This document shows, in pieces, positions 1 through 8,304 of a DNA stretch of 34,480 nucleotides (positions are counted from its first letter, which is position 1; every line of letters starts with the position of its first letter). Source of the DNA: Xanthobacteraceae bacterium (GTDB lineage: Bacteria; Pseudomonadota; Alphaproteobacteria; Rhizobiales; Xanthobacteraceae). The notes below the pieces were generated by a model. The model did not search any database. It saw nothing but the letters and a program-made list of their open reading frames with translations, and was not told the origin of the DNA. Location: the NCBI GenBank assembly GCA_019241285.1, contig JAFAXD010000398.1, forward strand, positions 1 through 34,480, written 5' to 3'. The translations under genes were made by a program, and so were the position numbers.

Positions 1-516
1 GTCAGCTTGTCCGACTGGGGCTAGTGGTGCGACGGGCTCGCCATCGCGAAACTCCATCGTGTATTCCTGGCCATCACGCCAGATCGTCAGCTTGAGCCAG
101 GTGGAGAGCGCGTTCACCACCGACACGCCGACGCCGTGCAAACCGCCCGAAACCTTGTACGAGTTCTGGTCGAACTTCCCGCCCGCGTGCAGCTGGGTCA
201 TGATGACTTCGGCCGCCGAGACGCCTTCGCCCTTGTGGATGTCGACCGGAATGCCGCGGCCGTCATCGCGCACCGTGCAAGAGCCGTCCGGATTGAGGGT
301 GACGGTTACTTCCTTGGCATAGCCGGCAAGCGCCTCATCGATGGCGTTGTCGACGACCTCGTAGACCATGTGGTGCAGGCCGGACCCGTCATCGGTGTCG
401 CCGATATACATGCCGGGCCGCTTGCGCACGGCATCGAGGCCCTTGAGGACCTTGATGGACTCCGAATCGTAGTCGGATGCGTCCGGACGGGGTCGTTGGC
501 GCGCGGCTTCAGCCAT
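1..516 (-). CDS. gyrB: DNA gyrase subunit B, N-terminal part (runs off the window)
   Basis: ATP-binding subunit of type II topoisomerase, which introduces negative supercoils. Only the first 172 codons are present; the gene continues beyond base 1. Visible are the GHKL ATPase elements: the [10 protein letters not shown] motif near residue 35, the VVDNAIDEA Mg/ATP helix near residue 58, the [11 protein letters not shown] stretch and the start of the [15 protein letters not shown] lid. The start is the ATG at 516-514, opening [12 protein letters not shown]. The frame stays open further upstream, but with no plausible start codon and no GyrB similarity. Its position after recF fits the alphaproteobacterial dnaA-dnaN-recF-gyrB order, although a GGDEF-EAL gene and a 340-bp gap separate it from recF here, so it probably has its own promoter. 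Confidence 0.97.
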   Translation of the reverse strand, partial: MAEAARQRPRPDASDYDSESIKVLKGLDAVRKRPGMYIGDTDDGSGLHHMVYEVVDNAIDEALAGYAKEVTVTLNPDGSCTVRDDGRGIPVDIHKGEGVSAAEVIMTQLHAGGKFDQNSYKVSGGLHGVGVSVVNALSTWLKLTIWRDGQEYTMEFRDGEPVAPLAPVGQAD

Positions 517-856
517 GATGTTCGAATCGATCTGCGGGCTGCGGATGGAGCCCTTGGTGTCGCACGAAATATGGGTATCGTACAGGGCAAAAAGAAGGCC
601 CTTAAAGCCTTGAAAATTAATTAAAATTTTGTCTCCAGGCGAGGACCGAAATGGGCTTGCTGTCGCGCTGCAAAAATGGCGGTTGATGAAGGCTCAGCAG
701 GGCGGTTCTAGGTTCTCCCTCCCCCCTTGTGGGGGAGGGATGGGGAGTGGTGCGATTTGGCGACCGCGGCGCAAATGAGCTCGACCCCCACCCCCCGACC
801 CCTCCCCACAAGGGAGGGGAGCGCGCTCTCGCGACCGGATAGGTAAAGCACCCAGC
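517..856. other. Intergenic region between gyrB and the GGDEF-EAL gene
   Basis: No credible coding sequence. The gyrB-proximal part is AT-rich around 600-630, which on the minus strand could hold the gyrB promoter, but I cannot pick convincing -35 and -10 hexamers. The rest is dominated by the inverted CT/GA-rich repeat pair at 714-821, which may also end transcription of the upstream operon. Confidence 0.6.
714..821. repeat. Inverted pair of short palindromic repeats
   Basis: A left unit at about 715-739 has CCCTCC, a CTTGTGG core and GGGAGGG. A right unit at 800-821 carries the reverse-complement form with a CCACAAGG core between CCCTCC and GGGAGGGG. Each unit can fold on itself, and the two can pair with each other across about 60 bp. 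This resembles REP-like intergenic repeats that recur in Hyphomicrobiales genomes; copy number elsewhere cannot be judged from one window. Confidence 0.6.
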
Positions 857-2620
857 CTACCCCGCCGCAAAAGCGCGGCGCACTGGCATCGGCTTCGCGC
901 CCGGCACCGGCCGGCTGACCAGGAAGCCTTGCATCTCGGTAAACCCAAGCCGGCGGACATGTGCGAGCTGGGCCTCCGTTTCCACACCCTCCGCCGTGGT
1001 GGTCACGTTGAGCGCGTGTGCAAGCATGACGATCGCCTCGATGATGGCGAACGATTGATCGTCCTCGCCCAGGTCCTTGATGAAGCTGCGGTCGACCTTG
1101 AGCTTGTCGAATGGAAAGGTGCGCAAGTAGCTCAGTGACGAATAGCCAGTTCCGAAATCATCAAGCGCGATCCGCACACCCATCTCGCGCAGTTTGCGTA
1201 AAGTCGCGAGCGCCGGTTCGGTTGCTTGCAGCAATACAGCCTCGGTCACTTCGATCTCGAGCCGGTGCGGCGGCAGACGGGCGGCCGCCAACGCACCGGA
1301 AATCAACGCGGGGATATTCGGGCGAACGAGGTGCGAGGGCGAAAGATTGATGGCAACCTTGAGCTCGTCGGGCCAACTCGCGGCCTCTTTGCAGGCCTGA
1401 TTGACGACCCACTCGCCGATCGCCGAGATCAGGCCTATCTCCTCGGCGATGAAGACGAACTCACCCGGCAGGATGAGACCGCGTTCCGGATGATGCCAGC
1501 GCAGCACCGCTTCAAATGACGTGATCTGATTGGTCGAAAGATTGATGATCGGCTGATAGAACAACTCGAACTCTTCCCGCGGAAGCGCGGTCTTGAGCGC
1601 GAGTTCGAGCTTGCGGCGGGATTGCATGCGCGCGTCCATTCCGGATTCGAAAAACCGGAACAGCCCGCGGCCGTCGGCCTTGGCGCGGGACAGGGCGAGA
1701 TCGGCGTTTTTAATCAGCGCGTCGGCTTCGGTTCCATCGTCCGGGGCAACCGAAATGCCGATGCTCAAATCCACCAGGATGGTGTGACCGGCAATTTCAA
1801 ACGGAACCCGAATAGCATCGGTGATGCGCGTGGCAACGCTGACGCAATCATCGACGCTTTCGATATTCGTGACGACGACGGCAAATTCGTCAGCGCCTAG
1901 TCGCGCCACGATGTCGTTGTCGGGGACGCATTCGCGCAACCGGTCGCCGACCGCGCGCAGCAACTCGTCACCGATCGGATGCCCCAAGGAATCATTCAAC
2001 GTCATGAAATGATCGAGGTCGAGATGCAGCATCGCCAGAGGCCGGCCGCGGTGCGCATGCGAGAGCGCGTGCGCCAGCCATTCGCGCAGGCGCGCACGAT
2101 TGGGCAAATTGGTCAGCGCGTCGTGACGCGCCATATGGGCGATCTGCTCTTCGGCGCGCCGCCGCTCGGTGATGTCTTCGTGTGTTGCAACCCAACCGGC
2201 GGCGGGCGTTGGTTGGTTTGAGATCGCAATGGTGCGCCCGTCGGGCAGCTCGACAATGCGTTTGCTGGTGCGTGCGCCGGGGATGCGGCCCAGAATCTCC
2301 CTTGCGTAGGCCTCTGGATCGCCAGCGAAGCTGCCGCTCGCCAGACGATGGCGGAGCACCTCGACGAGCGTCGATCCTGGATGCACTTGTGCCGGGGTCA
2401 GGCCATACATGTCGAGGTAGCGTTGGTTGCAGATCACCACGCGGCCCTGGCCGTCAAACATGACTAGGCCCTGCGACATGTGATTAAGGGCGGCGTTGAA
2501 CAGAATAGTCTGGTTGTGCAGATCTTGCTCGTGCGCCTGCAATTGCGCCGTGCGCTGCGCAACCCGCGCAGCGACTAACTCCTCAAGTTGCTCAGGTCCC
2601 AAGCAGACGGCGTCTGTCAT
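857..2620 (-). CDS. PAS-GGDEF-EAL cyclic-di-GMP signalling protein
   Basis: Cytoplasmic c-di-GMP turnover protein, 587 residues from the ATG at 2620. Order: N-terminal helix, PAS domain (about 35-150), GGDEF domain (about 165-330), EAL domain (about 345-580). The GGDEF signature is altered to GADEF (242-246) and the upstream RxxD inhibitory site reads PDND, so cyclase activity is doubtful. The EAL domain reads EAV at 370-372 but keeps the catalytic Glu, DDFGTGYSS, the KVDRSF lysine and AEGVETE, so it may be an active phosphodiesterase. A GTG at 2689 in the same frame overlaps the recF stop as GTGA and would add 23 residues of low-quality sequence. No clear ribosome site marks either start. 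It lies directly downstream of recF, suggesting co-transcription with the replication genes. Confidence 0.9.
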   Translation of the reverse strand: MTDAVCLGPEQLEELVAARVAQRTAQLQAHEQDLHNQTILFNAALNHMSQGLVMFDGQGRVVICNQRYLDMYGLTPAQVHPGSTLVEVLRHRLASGSFAGDPEAYAREILGRIPGARTSKRIVELPDGRTIAISNQPTPAAGWVATHEDITERRRAEEQIAHMARHDALTNLPNRARLREWLAHALSHAHRGRPLAMLHLDLDHFMTLNDSLGHPIGDELLRAVGDRLRECVPDNDIVARLGADEFAVVVTNIESVDDCVSVATRITDAIRVPFEIAGHTILVDLSIGISVAPDDGTEADALIKNADLALSRAKADGRGLFRFFESGMDARMQSRRKLELALKTALPREEFELFYQPIINLSTNQITSFEAVLRWHHPERGLILPGEFVFIAEEIGLISAIGEWVVNQACKEAASWPDELKVAINLSPSHLVRPNIPALISGALAAARLPPHRLEIEVTEAVLLQATEPALATLRKLREMGVRIALDDFGTGYSSLSYLRTFPFDKLKVDRSFIKDLGEDDQSFAIIEAIVMLAHALNVTTTAEGVETEAQLAHVRRLGFTEMQGFLVSRPVPGAKPMPVRRAFAAG

Positions 2621-2685
2621 ATTTGGCAGATTCGGTCGTGGTCCGCGTGAATGCAAGGAAAAAACTTGCTGGGCGACGAGGCATT

Positions 2686-3828
2686 TCACCCCGTCATTGG
2701 GCTGATCTTTCCTGCTACGATCGTAATAATCTGAGCACGCACGGCAAAATCATTGAACGCCGCCGGATCGGCGCCCGACATCCAGATCTGGCTGCCGAGG
2801 CGCTCGAGATGATCAAACAATGTGATGCGCCGGGCCGGGTCGAGGTGAGCCATCACTTCATCGAGCAGCAGCACCGGAGCGTGACCGGTCAATTCACGAA
2901 TAATGTCCGCATTGGCCAACACCAGCCCCAGCAACAGCGCCTTCTGTTCGCCGGTTGACGCATCGTGCGCGGCGATCCCCTTCGCCGCATAGGTGACCTT
3001 GAGATCGGTGAGGTGCGGCCCGTCGCGCGTGCGTCCTGCGGCCGCGTCAAGCGCCCGATTCTCTTTGAGCACGACCCGGTAGCGATCCTCGAGTTCCACA
3101 GCGGGACGGGTCAGTGCGAGCCCCTCCATCCAGCCATCGAGGGCAATCTCGGCGGCCGGGAACAGCGGATCCGCGCGCGCCGCCAATCGCGAGCCGAGGA
3201 TCTGTACCGTCTCGGCGCGCGCCGCCGCGACTGCAACGGCGAGCTCCGCGGTCTCGTGCTCGACGGCGTCGAGCCAATGATCGTCCGGCCGTGCTTGTTC
3301 GAGCAGCCGGTTGCGCGACCGCAGCGCCCGCTCGAGCGCGCTCACCCGTGCGGCGTGCTCGGGCTGCAGCGCGAGCACCAGGCGATCGAGAAAGCGCCGT
3401 CGATCTGCAGCCGGCCCGGTAAACAAGCCGTCCATGGCCGGAGTGAGCCACAGCAATCGCAGGTGATCGGCAAAAGCCGCCGCCGACGTAACCGGCTCGC
3501 GATCGATCCGCGCCCTGCGCGCCGCGGTTTTGGCTTCATCGGTAGCCGGATCAATTCCCGTTCCGAGCGTGGCGAGCCCAAACGGGCCTTCGACTTCAGC
3601 CGCGACTGCCCAGGATCCGTCGCCCTCGCTGAACGCCACTTCCTCCAACGTGGCGTAGCGCAGACCACGCCCCGGCATCAGAAAGGAGATCGCCTCCAGG
3701 ACGTTGGTCTTGCCGGCGCCGTTGGGTCCGACCAGGACGATCGCGTGGCGATCGAGAACAAGCGCCGCGTCGTGATAATTGCGAAAATTCCGCAAGGTGA
3801 GACGGCGTATGCGGGCAGCAACAGTCAT
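2686..3828 (-). CDS. recF: DNA replication and repair protein RecF
   Basis: SMC-like ATPase that loads RecA at single-strand gaps with RecO and RecR. The 380-residue length is normal. Walker A GPNGAGKTN is near residue 34, the ABC signature STGEQKALLLG near 300, and Walker B PVLLLDEV just after. The start MTVAARIRRLTLRNFRNY is typical of the family. It follows dnaN by 62 bp on the same strand. Its TGA at 2688-2686 overlaps a possible GTG start of the downstream GGDEF-EAL gene. Confidence 0.97.
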   Translation of the reverse strand: MTVAARIRRLTLRNFRNYHDAALVLDRHAIVLVGPNGAGKTNVLEAISFLMPGRGLRYATLEEVAFSEGDGSWAVAAEVEGPFGLATLGTGIDPATDEAKTAARRARIDREPVTSAAAFADHLRLLWLTPAMDGLFTGPAADRRRFLDRLVLALQPEHAARVSALERALRSRNRLLEQARPDDHWLDAVEHETAELAVAVAAARAETVQILGSRLAARADPLFPAAEIALDGWMEGLALTRPAVELEDRYRVVLKENRALDAAAGRTRDGPHLTDLKVTYAAKGIAAHDASTGEQKALLLGLVLANADIIRELTGHAPVLLLDEVMAHLDPARRITLFDHLERLGSQIWMSGADPAAFNDFAVRAQIITIVAGKISPMTG

Positions 3829-3890
3829 TATGATGTGTTGCGCATGTCCTCGTGAAACCGGCAGCCACTTTTCCCGGACACGCGCGTGTC

Positions 3891-5009
3891 CTACACCCGC
3901 ATCGGCATCAGCACATAGAGCGCGTCGTGGCGACCCTTTTCTTCGATCAGCGTCGGTGAGCCGGGATCGGCCAGCTTGAGCACGGCAGTGTCGCCGTCGA
4001 TCTGGGCAGCGATGTCCAGCAGGTAGCGTGAGTTGAAGCCGATATCGATCGGCTCGGCCTCGTAGACGATTTCCAGTTCCTCGGTCGCGCTACCTGAATC
4101 CGGATTGGTGACCGAGAGGGTGAGCTTGCCCGGGGCAATCGATAGTTTCACCGCCCTGCCGCGTTCACTCGATACCGTCGACACCCGGTCGACGGCCTGT
4201 TCGAAGTCGCGGCGCTCCACTTCGAGCAGCTTGTCGTTGGCGTGCGGGATGACCCGCCCGTAGTCCGGAAAAGTCCCGTCGATCAGCTTCGACGTCAGCA
4301 CCACTGAGCCGACCGTGAAGCGGATCTTTGCCGGCGAGAGCTCAACCGTGACATCGCCATCCATGTCCTCGATCAGGCGCTGGATCTCGCCCACCGTTTT
4401 GCGCGGGACGATGATGCTCGGCATGCCCTCCGCCCCGGCGGGCGCCGGCAAATCGACCTGCGCCAGGCGGTGGCCGTCGGTGGCGACGGCGCGCAGCGTC
4501 AGGTTCTTGGCGCTGCCAGCCGTATGTAGATAGATGCCGTTGAGATAGTAGCGCGTTTCCTCGGTTGAGATGGCGAACTGCGTCTTGTTGATCAGCCGTT
4601 TGAGATCAGCCGCCGCCAACGTGAACTTGTGCGCCATGTCGCCGGCGGCGAGATCGGGAAAATCGCTCTCCGGCAGTGTCTGCAGCGTAAAGCGCGAACG
4701 CCCGGCGCGGATCGACATGGTGGCGCGATCGCCAGTTGCCTCAAGCACGATCTGCGCGCCTTCCGGCAGCTTGCGCACGATCTCGTAGAACATGTGCGCC
4801 GGCACGGTCGTCACGCCGCCCGGGCTGACCTCCGCGGAAATGCTTTCGATCACCTCAAGATCGAGATCGGTGGCTTTGAAAGACAGCTGCGAGCGTTCGG
4901 CGCGCACCAGCACGTTGGCGAGGATCGGAATGGTGTTGCGCCGCTCGACCACGCGATGCACGTGGGAGAGTGATTTGAGGAGATCGGCGCGCTCGACAGT
5001 CACCTTCAT
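3891..5009 (-). CDS. dnaN: DNA polymerase III beta subunit (sliding clamp)
   Basis: Ring-shaped processivity clamp for DNA polymerase III, also bound by repair polymerases and the Hda-type initiator control. The 372 residues from ATG 5009 (MKVTVERADLLKSLSHVHRV) match the usual length. The frame is open 49 codons further upstream, but that stretch has no clamp similarity, so the internal ATG is chosen. The three repeated clamp domains are visible, with the typical C-terminus YVLMPMRV. It lies between dnaA and recF on the same strand. Confidence 0.97.
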   Translation of the reverse strand: MKVTVERADLLKSLSHVHRVVERRNTIPILANVLVRAERSQLSFKATDLDLEVIESISAEVSPGGVTTVPAHMFYEIVRKLPEGAQIVLEATGDRATMSIRAGRSRFTLQTLPESDFPDLAAGDMAHKFTLAAADLKRLINKTQFAISTEETRYYLNGIYLHTAGSAKNLTLRAVATDGHRLAQVDLPAPAGAEGMPSIIVPRKTVGEIQRLIEDMDGDVTVELSPAKIRFTVGSVVLTSKLIDGTFPDYGRVIPHANDKLLEVERRDFEQAVDRVSTVSSERGRAVKLSIAPGKLTLSVTNPDSGSATEELEIVYEAEPIDIGFNSRYLLDIAAQIDGDTAVLKLADPGSPTLIEEKGRHDALYVLMPMRV

Positions 5010-5236
5010 GCGAAACTCGCGACCGTGGTTGGAACCAGCGCCATCTGGGGGATTGATGCCGCGCCAGATGCGGCCTGGACCGTAGGTTAGTGCAACCGCT
5101 CGTGACGCGTCATCGGCGACCCGGCAGGGTCGGGGTGAATCGGCACGAGCCAGCACTTGAAATTGACGCGCCGGGGCCGATTAGGCAAGGGCGGGGGCTT
5201 GGCTTGCCTTGCTTTTCCAGAGGTTGTCGGCGTCGT

Positions 5237-5283
5237 ATCCCGGGCGCAGCGCGGCACGAAGTGCTGCGCTGCTGACCCGGGAT
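5237..5283. repeat. Palindromic intergenic repeat, copy 1
   Basis: Outer arms ATCCCGGG (5237-5244) and CCCGGGAT (5276-5283) enclose inner arms built from GCAGCGC..GCAC and GTGC..GCGCTGC around a GAA loop. It is a near-complete hairpin of the type repeated between genes in Bradyrhizobium-like genomes (family membership is inferred). Confidence 0.6.
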
Positions 5284-5305
5284 CGCCAAAGGGCTCATTG
5301 GGGCG

Positions 5306-5352
5306 GTCCCGGATCAGCGGCGCACCGCTGCGCGCTGCACCGCGTCCGGGAC
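5306..5352. repeat. Palindromic intergenic repeat, copy 2
   Basis: Outer arms GTCCCGGA (5306-5313) and TCCGGGAC (5345-5352) surround a GCGGCGCACCGCTGCGCGC-type core. It has the same architecture as the element at 5237-5283, 22 bp away, and sits 14 bp past the dnaA stop, where it could stabilise or end the dnaA transcript. Confidence 0.55.
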
Positions 5353-5366
5353 ACGTATCGCCGCGC

Positions 5367-6800
5367 TTACTCCGATTGCAGCTGGCGCTTGAGCGACTCC
5401 ACCTCGTCGGCAAGCGACTGATCATTGCCAATCAGGAGCTCGATCTTGCGCACGGCGTGCAGCACGGTGGTGTGGTCGCGCCCGCCGAAGCGGCGCCCGA
5501 TCTCGGGCAGCGACCGGAGCGTCATGGTTTTCGCCAGATACATGGCGACTTGGCGTGGGCGCACCACGTTTGCGGTACGCCGCGCGGACAGAAGATCCCC
5601 GCGGCTCACATTATAATGGCGCGCAACCACACGCTGGATGTCCTCGATCTTGACCCGCTTCTGATCGCTCGGCCGGATCAGATCGCGCATCTCGCGTTCG
5701 GCGAGTTCCATTGTGATCGGCTGGCCGGTGAGCTTGCTGCAGGCGAGCAGGCGGTTGAGGGCGCCCTCGACATCGCGGCCGCTGTGGGTGACCGATTTGG
5801 CAATGTAAGTGAGCACCGGCGCCGGCACGTCAAAGCCGGGGTGGTGCGCGCGCGCGGCGTTGACGCGGGAATTGAGGATCTCGAGGCGCAGCTCTTCGCC
5901 CAGCGATCCCATCTCGACCACCAGTCCGCCGGCGAGCCGCGAGCGCACGCGCTCATCAAGCGTCTCGATTTCGGTCGGCGGATGATCGGCGGCGAGCACC
6001 ACCTGGCGCCCGGCATCGATCAGCGAATTGAGTGTGTGCGAGAACTCCGCGTAGGTCTGCTTGCCTTGCAGGAACTGCAGGTCGTCGATGACGAGCACGT
6101 CGATGCCGCGCAACGAGTCCTTCAGTGCCAGGGCATTCTGCGTCCGCAGCGCCGAGACGAAGATATAAATGAATCGCTCGGCGGTAAGGTAGAGCACCTT
6201 GCGGTCACTCGACATGTTGCCGGCCCAGGTGATCGCCTGCAGCAGATGCGTCTTGCCAAGACCGACGCCGGCATGAATGTAGAGCGGATTGAACATGACC
6301 GGATCGCCCCGGTGAGCGATCGCGACCTGCCGGGCGGCGGCGTGAGCGAGGGTGTTGGAACGACCTACAACAAATGAATCAAAGGTGAGCCGCGGGTCGA
6401 GCGGCGACCCGCCGAGCGCATCATGTGCGGCCACGACCGGCGCCAAAGCGCCACGCGCGCTTGCGGGTTCGGCGGACGGCTTGCTCTGGCTGACGGGCTG
6501 CGATTGCGCGGCAGGCGGTGCGGCTTGGCGGATCACCGCCGAGCGCACCGAAAGATCGATTTTGCAGATAATTGCATCCTCGGCCTGCCAGCACGCCAGC
6601 ACACGCTCGGCGTAATGCGACTGGATCCAGCTCTTGAGAAACTTCGTCGGCACGGAGAAGCGCACCGTGTCACCGGATGTGCCCTCCAGCTCCATGCGAG
6701 CGAACCAACTTGAAAAGACATCCTCGCCGACTTCGGCGCGCAATCGTTCTTTGACGCGCTTCCAGCGCTCCTGGTCTTCGTTCGAGATAGACATGTTCAT
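5367..6800 (-). CDS. dnaA: Chromosomal replication initiator protein DnaA
   Basis: AAA+ initiator that binds DnaA boxes at oriC, melts DNA and recruits the DnaB helicase. It has 477 residues from ATG 6800 ([13 protein letters not shown]), close to the family length. Domain I spans the first about 85 residues ([15 protein letters not shown]), followed by a variable Ala/Pro/Ser-rich linker. The AAA+ core has Walker A GVGLGKTH and Walker [14 protein letters not shown]. Domain IV carries the DnaA signature [16 protein letters not shown] near the C-terminus. The next in-frame ATG (6794) is equally possible. Frames further upstream to 6947 add sequence without DnaA similarity, and no strong ribosome site separates the choices. 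Confidence 0.96.
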   Translation of the reverse strand: MNMSISNEDQERWKRVKERLRAEVGEDVFSSWFARMELEGTSGDTVRFSVPTKFLKSWIQSHYAERVLACWQAEDAIICKIDLSVRSAVIRQAAPPAAQSQPVSQSKPSAEPASARGALAPVVAAHDALGGSPLDPRLTFDSFVVGRSNTLAHAAARQVAIAHRGDPVMFNPLYIHAGVGLGKTHLLQAITWAGNMSSDRKVLYLTAERFIYIFVSALRTQNALALKDSLRGIDVLVIDDLQFLQGKQTYAEFSHTLNSLIDAGRQVVLAADHPPTEIETLDERVRSRLAGGLVVEMGSLGEELRLEILNSRVNAARAHHPGFDVPAPVLTYIAKSVTHSGRDVEGALNRLLACSKLTGQPITMELAEREMRDLIRPSDQKRVKIEDIQRVVARHYNVSRGDLLSARRTANVVRPRQVAMYLAKTMTLRSLPEIGRRFGGRDHTTVLHAVRKIELLIGNDQSLADEVESLKRQLQSE

Positions 6801-6909
6801 GGCACTGCGCGCCCGCGCTTGCATCGGAAGGGGAACGGCCGAGACAGCGGTGGTGCGGTTAAACGCAAAGGATTGGTCGACCACGGCTATTCCAATCGGA
6901 GCTGATGAA

Positions 6910-6918
6910 TGTGGATGA
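6910..6918. promoter_or_regulatory. DnaA-box-like 9-mer in the dnaA leader
   Basis: TGTGGATGA differs by one base from the consensus TGTGGATAA (reverse of TTATCCACA). It lies about 110 bp upstream of the dnaA start, where DnaA autoregulatory boxes are often found. It is a single site, so it may be chance. Confidence 0.35.
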
Positions 6919-6924
6919 AGGGTA

Positions 6925-6942
6925 CGGCGCGCATGCGCGCCG
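6925..6942. repeat. Perfect 18-bp palindrome upstream of dnaA
   Basis: CGGCGCGCATGCGCGCCG reads the same on both strands. It sits 6 bp from the DnaA-box-like site and about 125 bp upstream of the dnaA start. It could be an operator or a hairpin in the dnaA leader; the function is unknown. Confidence 0.6.
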
Positions 6943-7475
6943 GACACAAAAGGGTCGGCACAACCGGTGTCGCAACCTTGCGAGAGATAATGCCCTGTGC
7001 TGGAACAAAACCCTGGTGTCAGCCCGGCGGAATTGGCTCCATCCGCTCGGGATTGCTGACAATGAGCTGGGAAATGCCAGGTGGCGCGGCAGCGCAGACG
7101 CTAACCGCGTCGCGCAAATCGGTGAAACTCACGTCCGACTTCAACCCTAGCCACATCAGCAACGTCATGTCGCCCTCCGCTTGACGTAGGTACCCTGTTC
7201 TTTTCAGGCTGGCGATTTCAGCAAGTCCCCAAACCTCGGCCGTGCACAGATGGCCCTCACTACAAATTCCGTGCGAAACCGGCTTTTGGCCCTCCTCGAC
7301 ACCGAGCTCCTTGCTTCGATGACCGACGGTTCGTTACGAACAAAACCTCTCCGCCTTCATCCGCAGATGAACGTCAAGTTTCTTCTCTGACTGAGATGTC
7401 GCCGGTGGCCCGACGACGGATGGATCATACATATTCATCGCATGGCTTCAATGCATTTCATGAACCGCATGTCAC

Positions 7476-7501
7476 AAAAAACGGCGCGCCGACGCGCTTT
7501 T
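7476..7501 (-). terminator. Terminator-like hairpin, mainly minus strand
   Basis: Stem GCGCG (7484-7488) pairs with CGCGC (7493-7497) around a 4-base loop. Six A residues at 7476-7481 become a U-run for a minus-strand transcript, and four T at 7498-7501 give a weaker tail for the plus strand. It may end read-through from rpsT before dnaA. Confidence 0.4.
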
Positions 7502-7625
7502 GCTCATTGTGTGCTTCGTTTGTGACAGATCAACTTCATGAATTCGCGAACAGATTCGGCGAACCGCCGACCGTTATAAAAATGTCGTGCACGCCACACA
7601 AAAAACCTTGAAAAGTTGCTAACGA

Positions 7626-7648
7626 GTCACGTCCGTGACAGTTTTTTT
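7626..7648 (+). terminator. Plus-strand intrinsic terminator without an annotated upstream gene
   Basis: GTCAC (7626-7630) pairs with GTGAC (7635-7639) around GTCC, followed by AG and seven T (7642-7648), which is the form of an intrinsic terminator read on the plus strand. No plus-strand gene precedes it, so it may mark the 3' end of a small RNA. A possible -10 element TATAAA is at 7575-7580, without a convincing -35. Confidence 0.45.
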
Positions 7649-7873
7649 AAAGTCCGCTGCCGCGCGTTGAGCCTAAGTTTTTCTGCTTTCGAAATTTTCT
7701 CTGCGCGGATTTCCAAGGTAACCCGAAGCAATGTTGTAGGAACGTTGCTGCCTCACATCGTGCTACGCTTGGCAGCTTAAGCGCTAAAATTCTTTATGCC
7801 GCGCTTATTTTGCATTGCGAGAATGATGCGCTGCATCGCAGCGGCGACGTGGTCGAGCACAACGCGAGAATTA

Positions 7874-7889
7874 TCATCCATTTGGATGA
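7874..7889 (-). terminator. Weak hairpin downstream of rpsT
   Basis: TCATCCA (7874-7880) and TGGATGA (7883-7889) form a short inverted repeat about 40 bases beyond the rpsT stop. On the minus strand it is followed by ATAATTCT. The small loop and short U-run make it a weak terminator candidate. Confidence 0.3.
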
Positions 7890-7927
7890 ACCCGATCGCG
7901 TTCGATCAGATGCGAGTCAAACTTCAG

Positions 7928-8191
7928 TTAGGAAAGCTTTGCGATCTGGCGCGTCAGCCGAGAAACTTTTCGGCTTGCGGTCTTCTTGTGAACAACGCCC
8001 TTGCGTGCTGCGCGCATCAGTTGCGGCTCTGCTGCCTTGAGAGCATCGAGCGCAGCCTGCTTGTTGCCGGTCGCCACTGCACTCTCGACATTGCGCACGG
8101 CGCTGCGCGTCTGCGACCGGCGCGATTTGTTCACGGCGGTGCGCCGGGCAATCTTTCGGGTGGCTTTCTTAGCCGATTTTGTATTGGCCAT
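7928..8191 (-). CDS. rpsT: 30S ribosomal protein S20
   Basis: Small-subunit protein that binds 16S rRNA early in assembly. It has 87 residues, very rich in Lys/Arg/Ala, opening [29 protein letters not shown] and ending RQIAKLS, as expected for bacterial S20. The start at 8191 is supported by an AGGAC ribosome site about 9 bases upstream; the 39-codon open extension upstream is not S20-like. The rpsT-dnaA neighbourhood is typical of Alphaproteobacteria. Confidence 0.96.
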   Translation of the reverse strand: MANTKSAKKATRKIARRTAVNKSRRSQTRSAVRNVESAVATGNKQAALDALKAAEPQLMRAARKGVVHKKTASRKVSRLTRQIAKLS

Positions 8192-8245
8192 TCGGGTGTC
8201 CTGCACTGGGACGGCAAAATGAGCGTCCCGACGATGAAACGGAAA

Positions 8246-8268
8246 GGCGGGGAGGTCTTCCCCCCGCC
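8246..8268 (-). terminator. Terminator between maeB and rpsT
   Basis: On the minus strand GGCGGGG pairs with CCCCGCC around an 8-9 base loop, followed by TTTCCGTTT. It lies 37 bp past the maeB stop and should end that transcript. It is preceded by a second hairpin, GACGCCC (8288-8294) with GGGCGTC (8300-8306), that overlaps the maeB stop codon. Confidence 0.65.
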
Positions 8269-8304
8269 ACATGGGCCGGGTCTTATCGACGCCCCGCCTG
8301 GGCG

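Larger units (their letters stand above)
5010..5366. other. dnaA-dnaN intergenic region
   Basis: 357 bp without a credible gene. It contains two GC-rich imperfect palindromes (5237-5283 and 5306-5352) immediately downstream of dnaA. The remainder next to dnaN (about 5010-5230) should contain any dnaN promoter, but I see no clear hexamers. Confidence 0.6.
6801..7927. other. Long non-coding region between dnaA and rpsT
   Basis: 1127 bp with no credible gene on either strand. It holds the dnaA leader (DnaA-box-like site 6910-6918, palindrome 6925-6942), two terminator-like hairpins (7476-7501 and 7626-7648), AT-rich stretches between about 7560 and 7800, and a hairpin just past rpsT (7874-7889). 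It is a natural place to look for replication control or a small RNA, but a cluster of DnaA boxes is not visible, so it is not called as oriC. Confidence 0.6.

Noticed and set aside
521-529. TTCGAATCG as a tRNA T-arm
   Set aside because: No acceptor stem, anticodon arm or CCA end around it; it lies just upstream of gyrB.
5157-6377. Long plus-strand open frame (406 codons) opposite dnaA
   Set aside because: It is antisense to the conserved dnaA coding sequence, has no recognisable domain and arises from high GC content. Similar shadows lie opposite the L,D-transpeptidase (13824-15062), the Pat-like gene (20623-21750) and htrA (31768-32595).
7396-7611. 71-codon plus-strand frame in the dnaA-rpsT gap
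   Set aside because: No family similarity, odd composition, no ribosome site, and a terminator-like hairpin (7476-7501) lies inside it.
6801-7927. oriC between dnaA and rpsT
   Set aside because: The gap is long and partly AT-rich, but only one near-match to a DnaA box was found and no cluster. GANTC sites in the gap (7553, 7624, 7914) are no more frequent than expected by chance. In several Alphaproteobacteria the origin lies near hemE instead.
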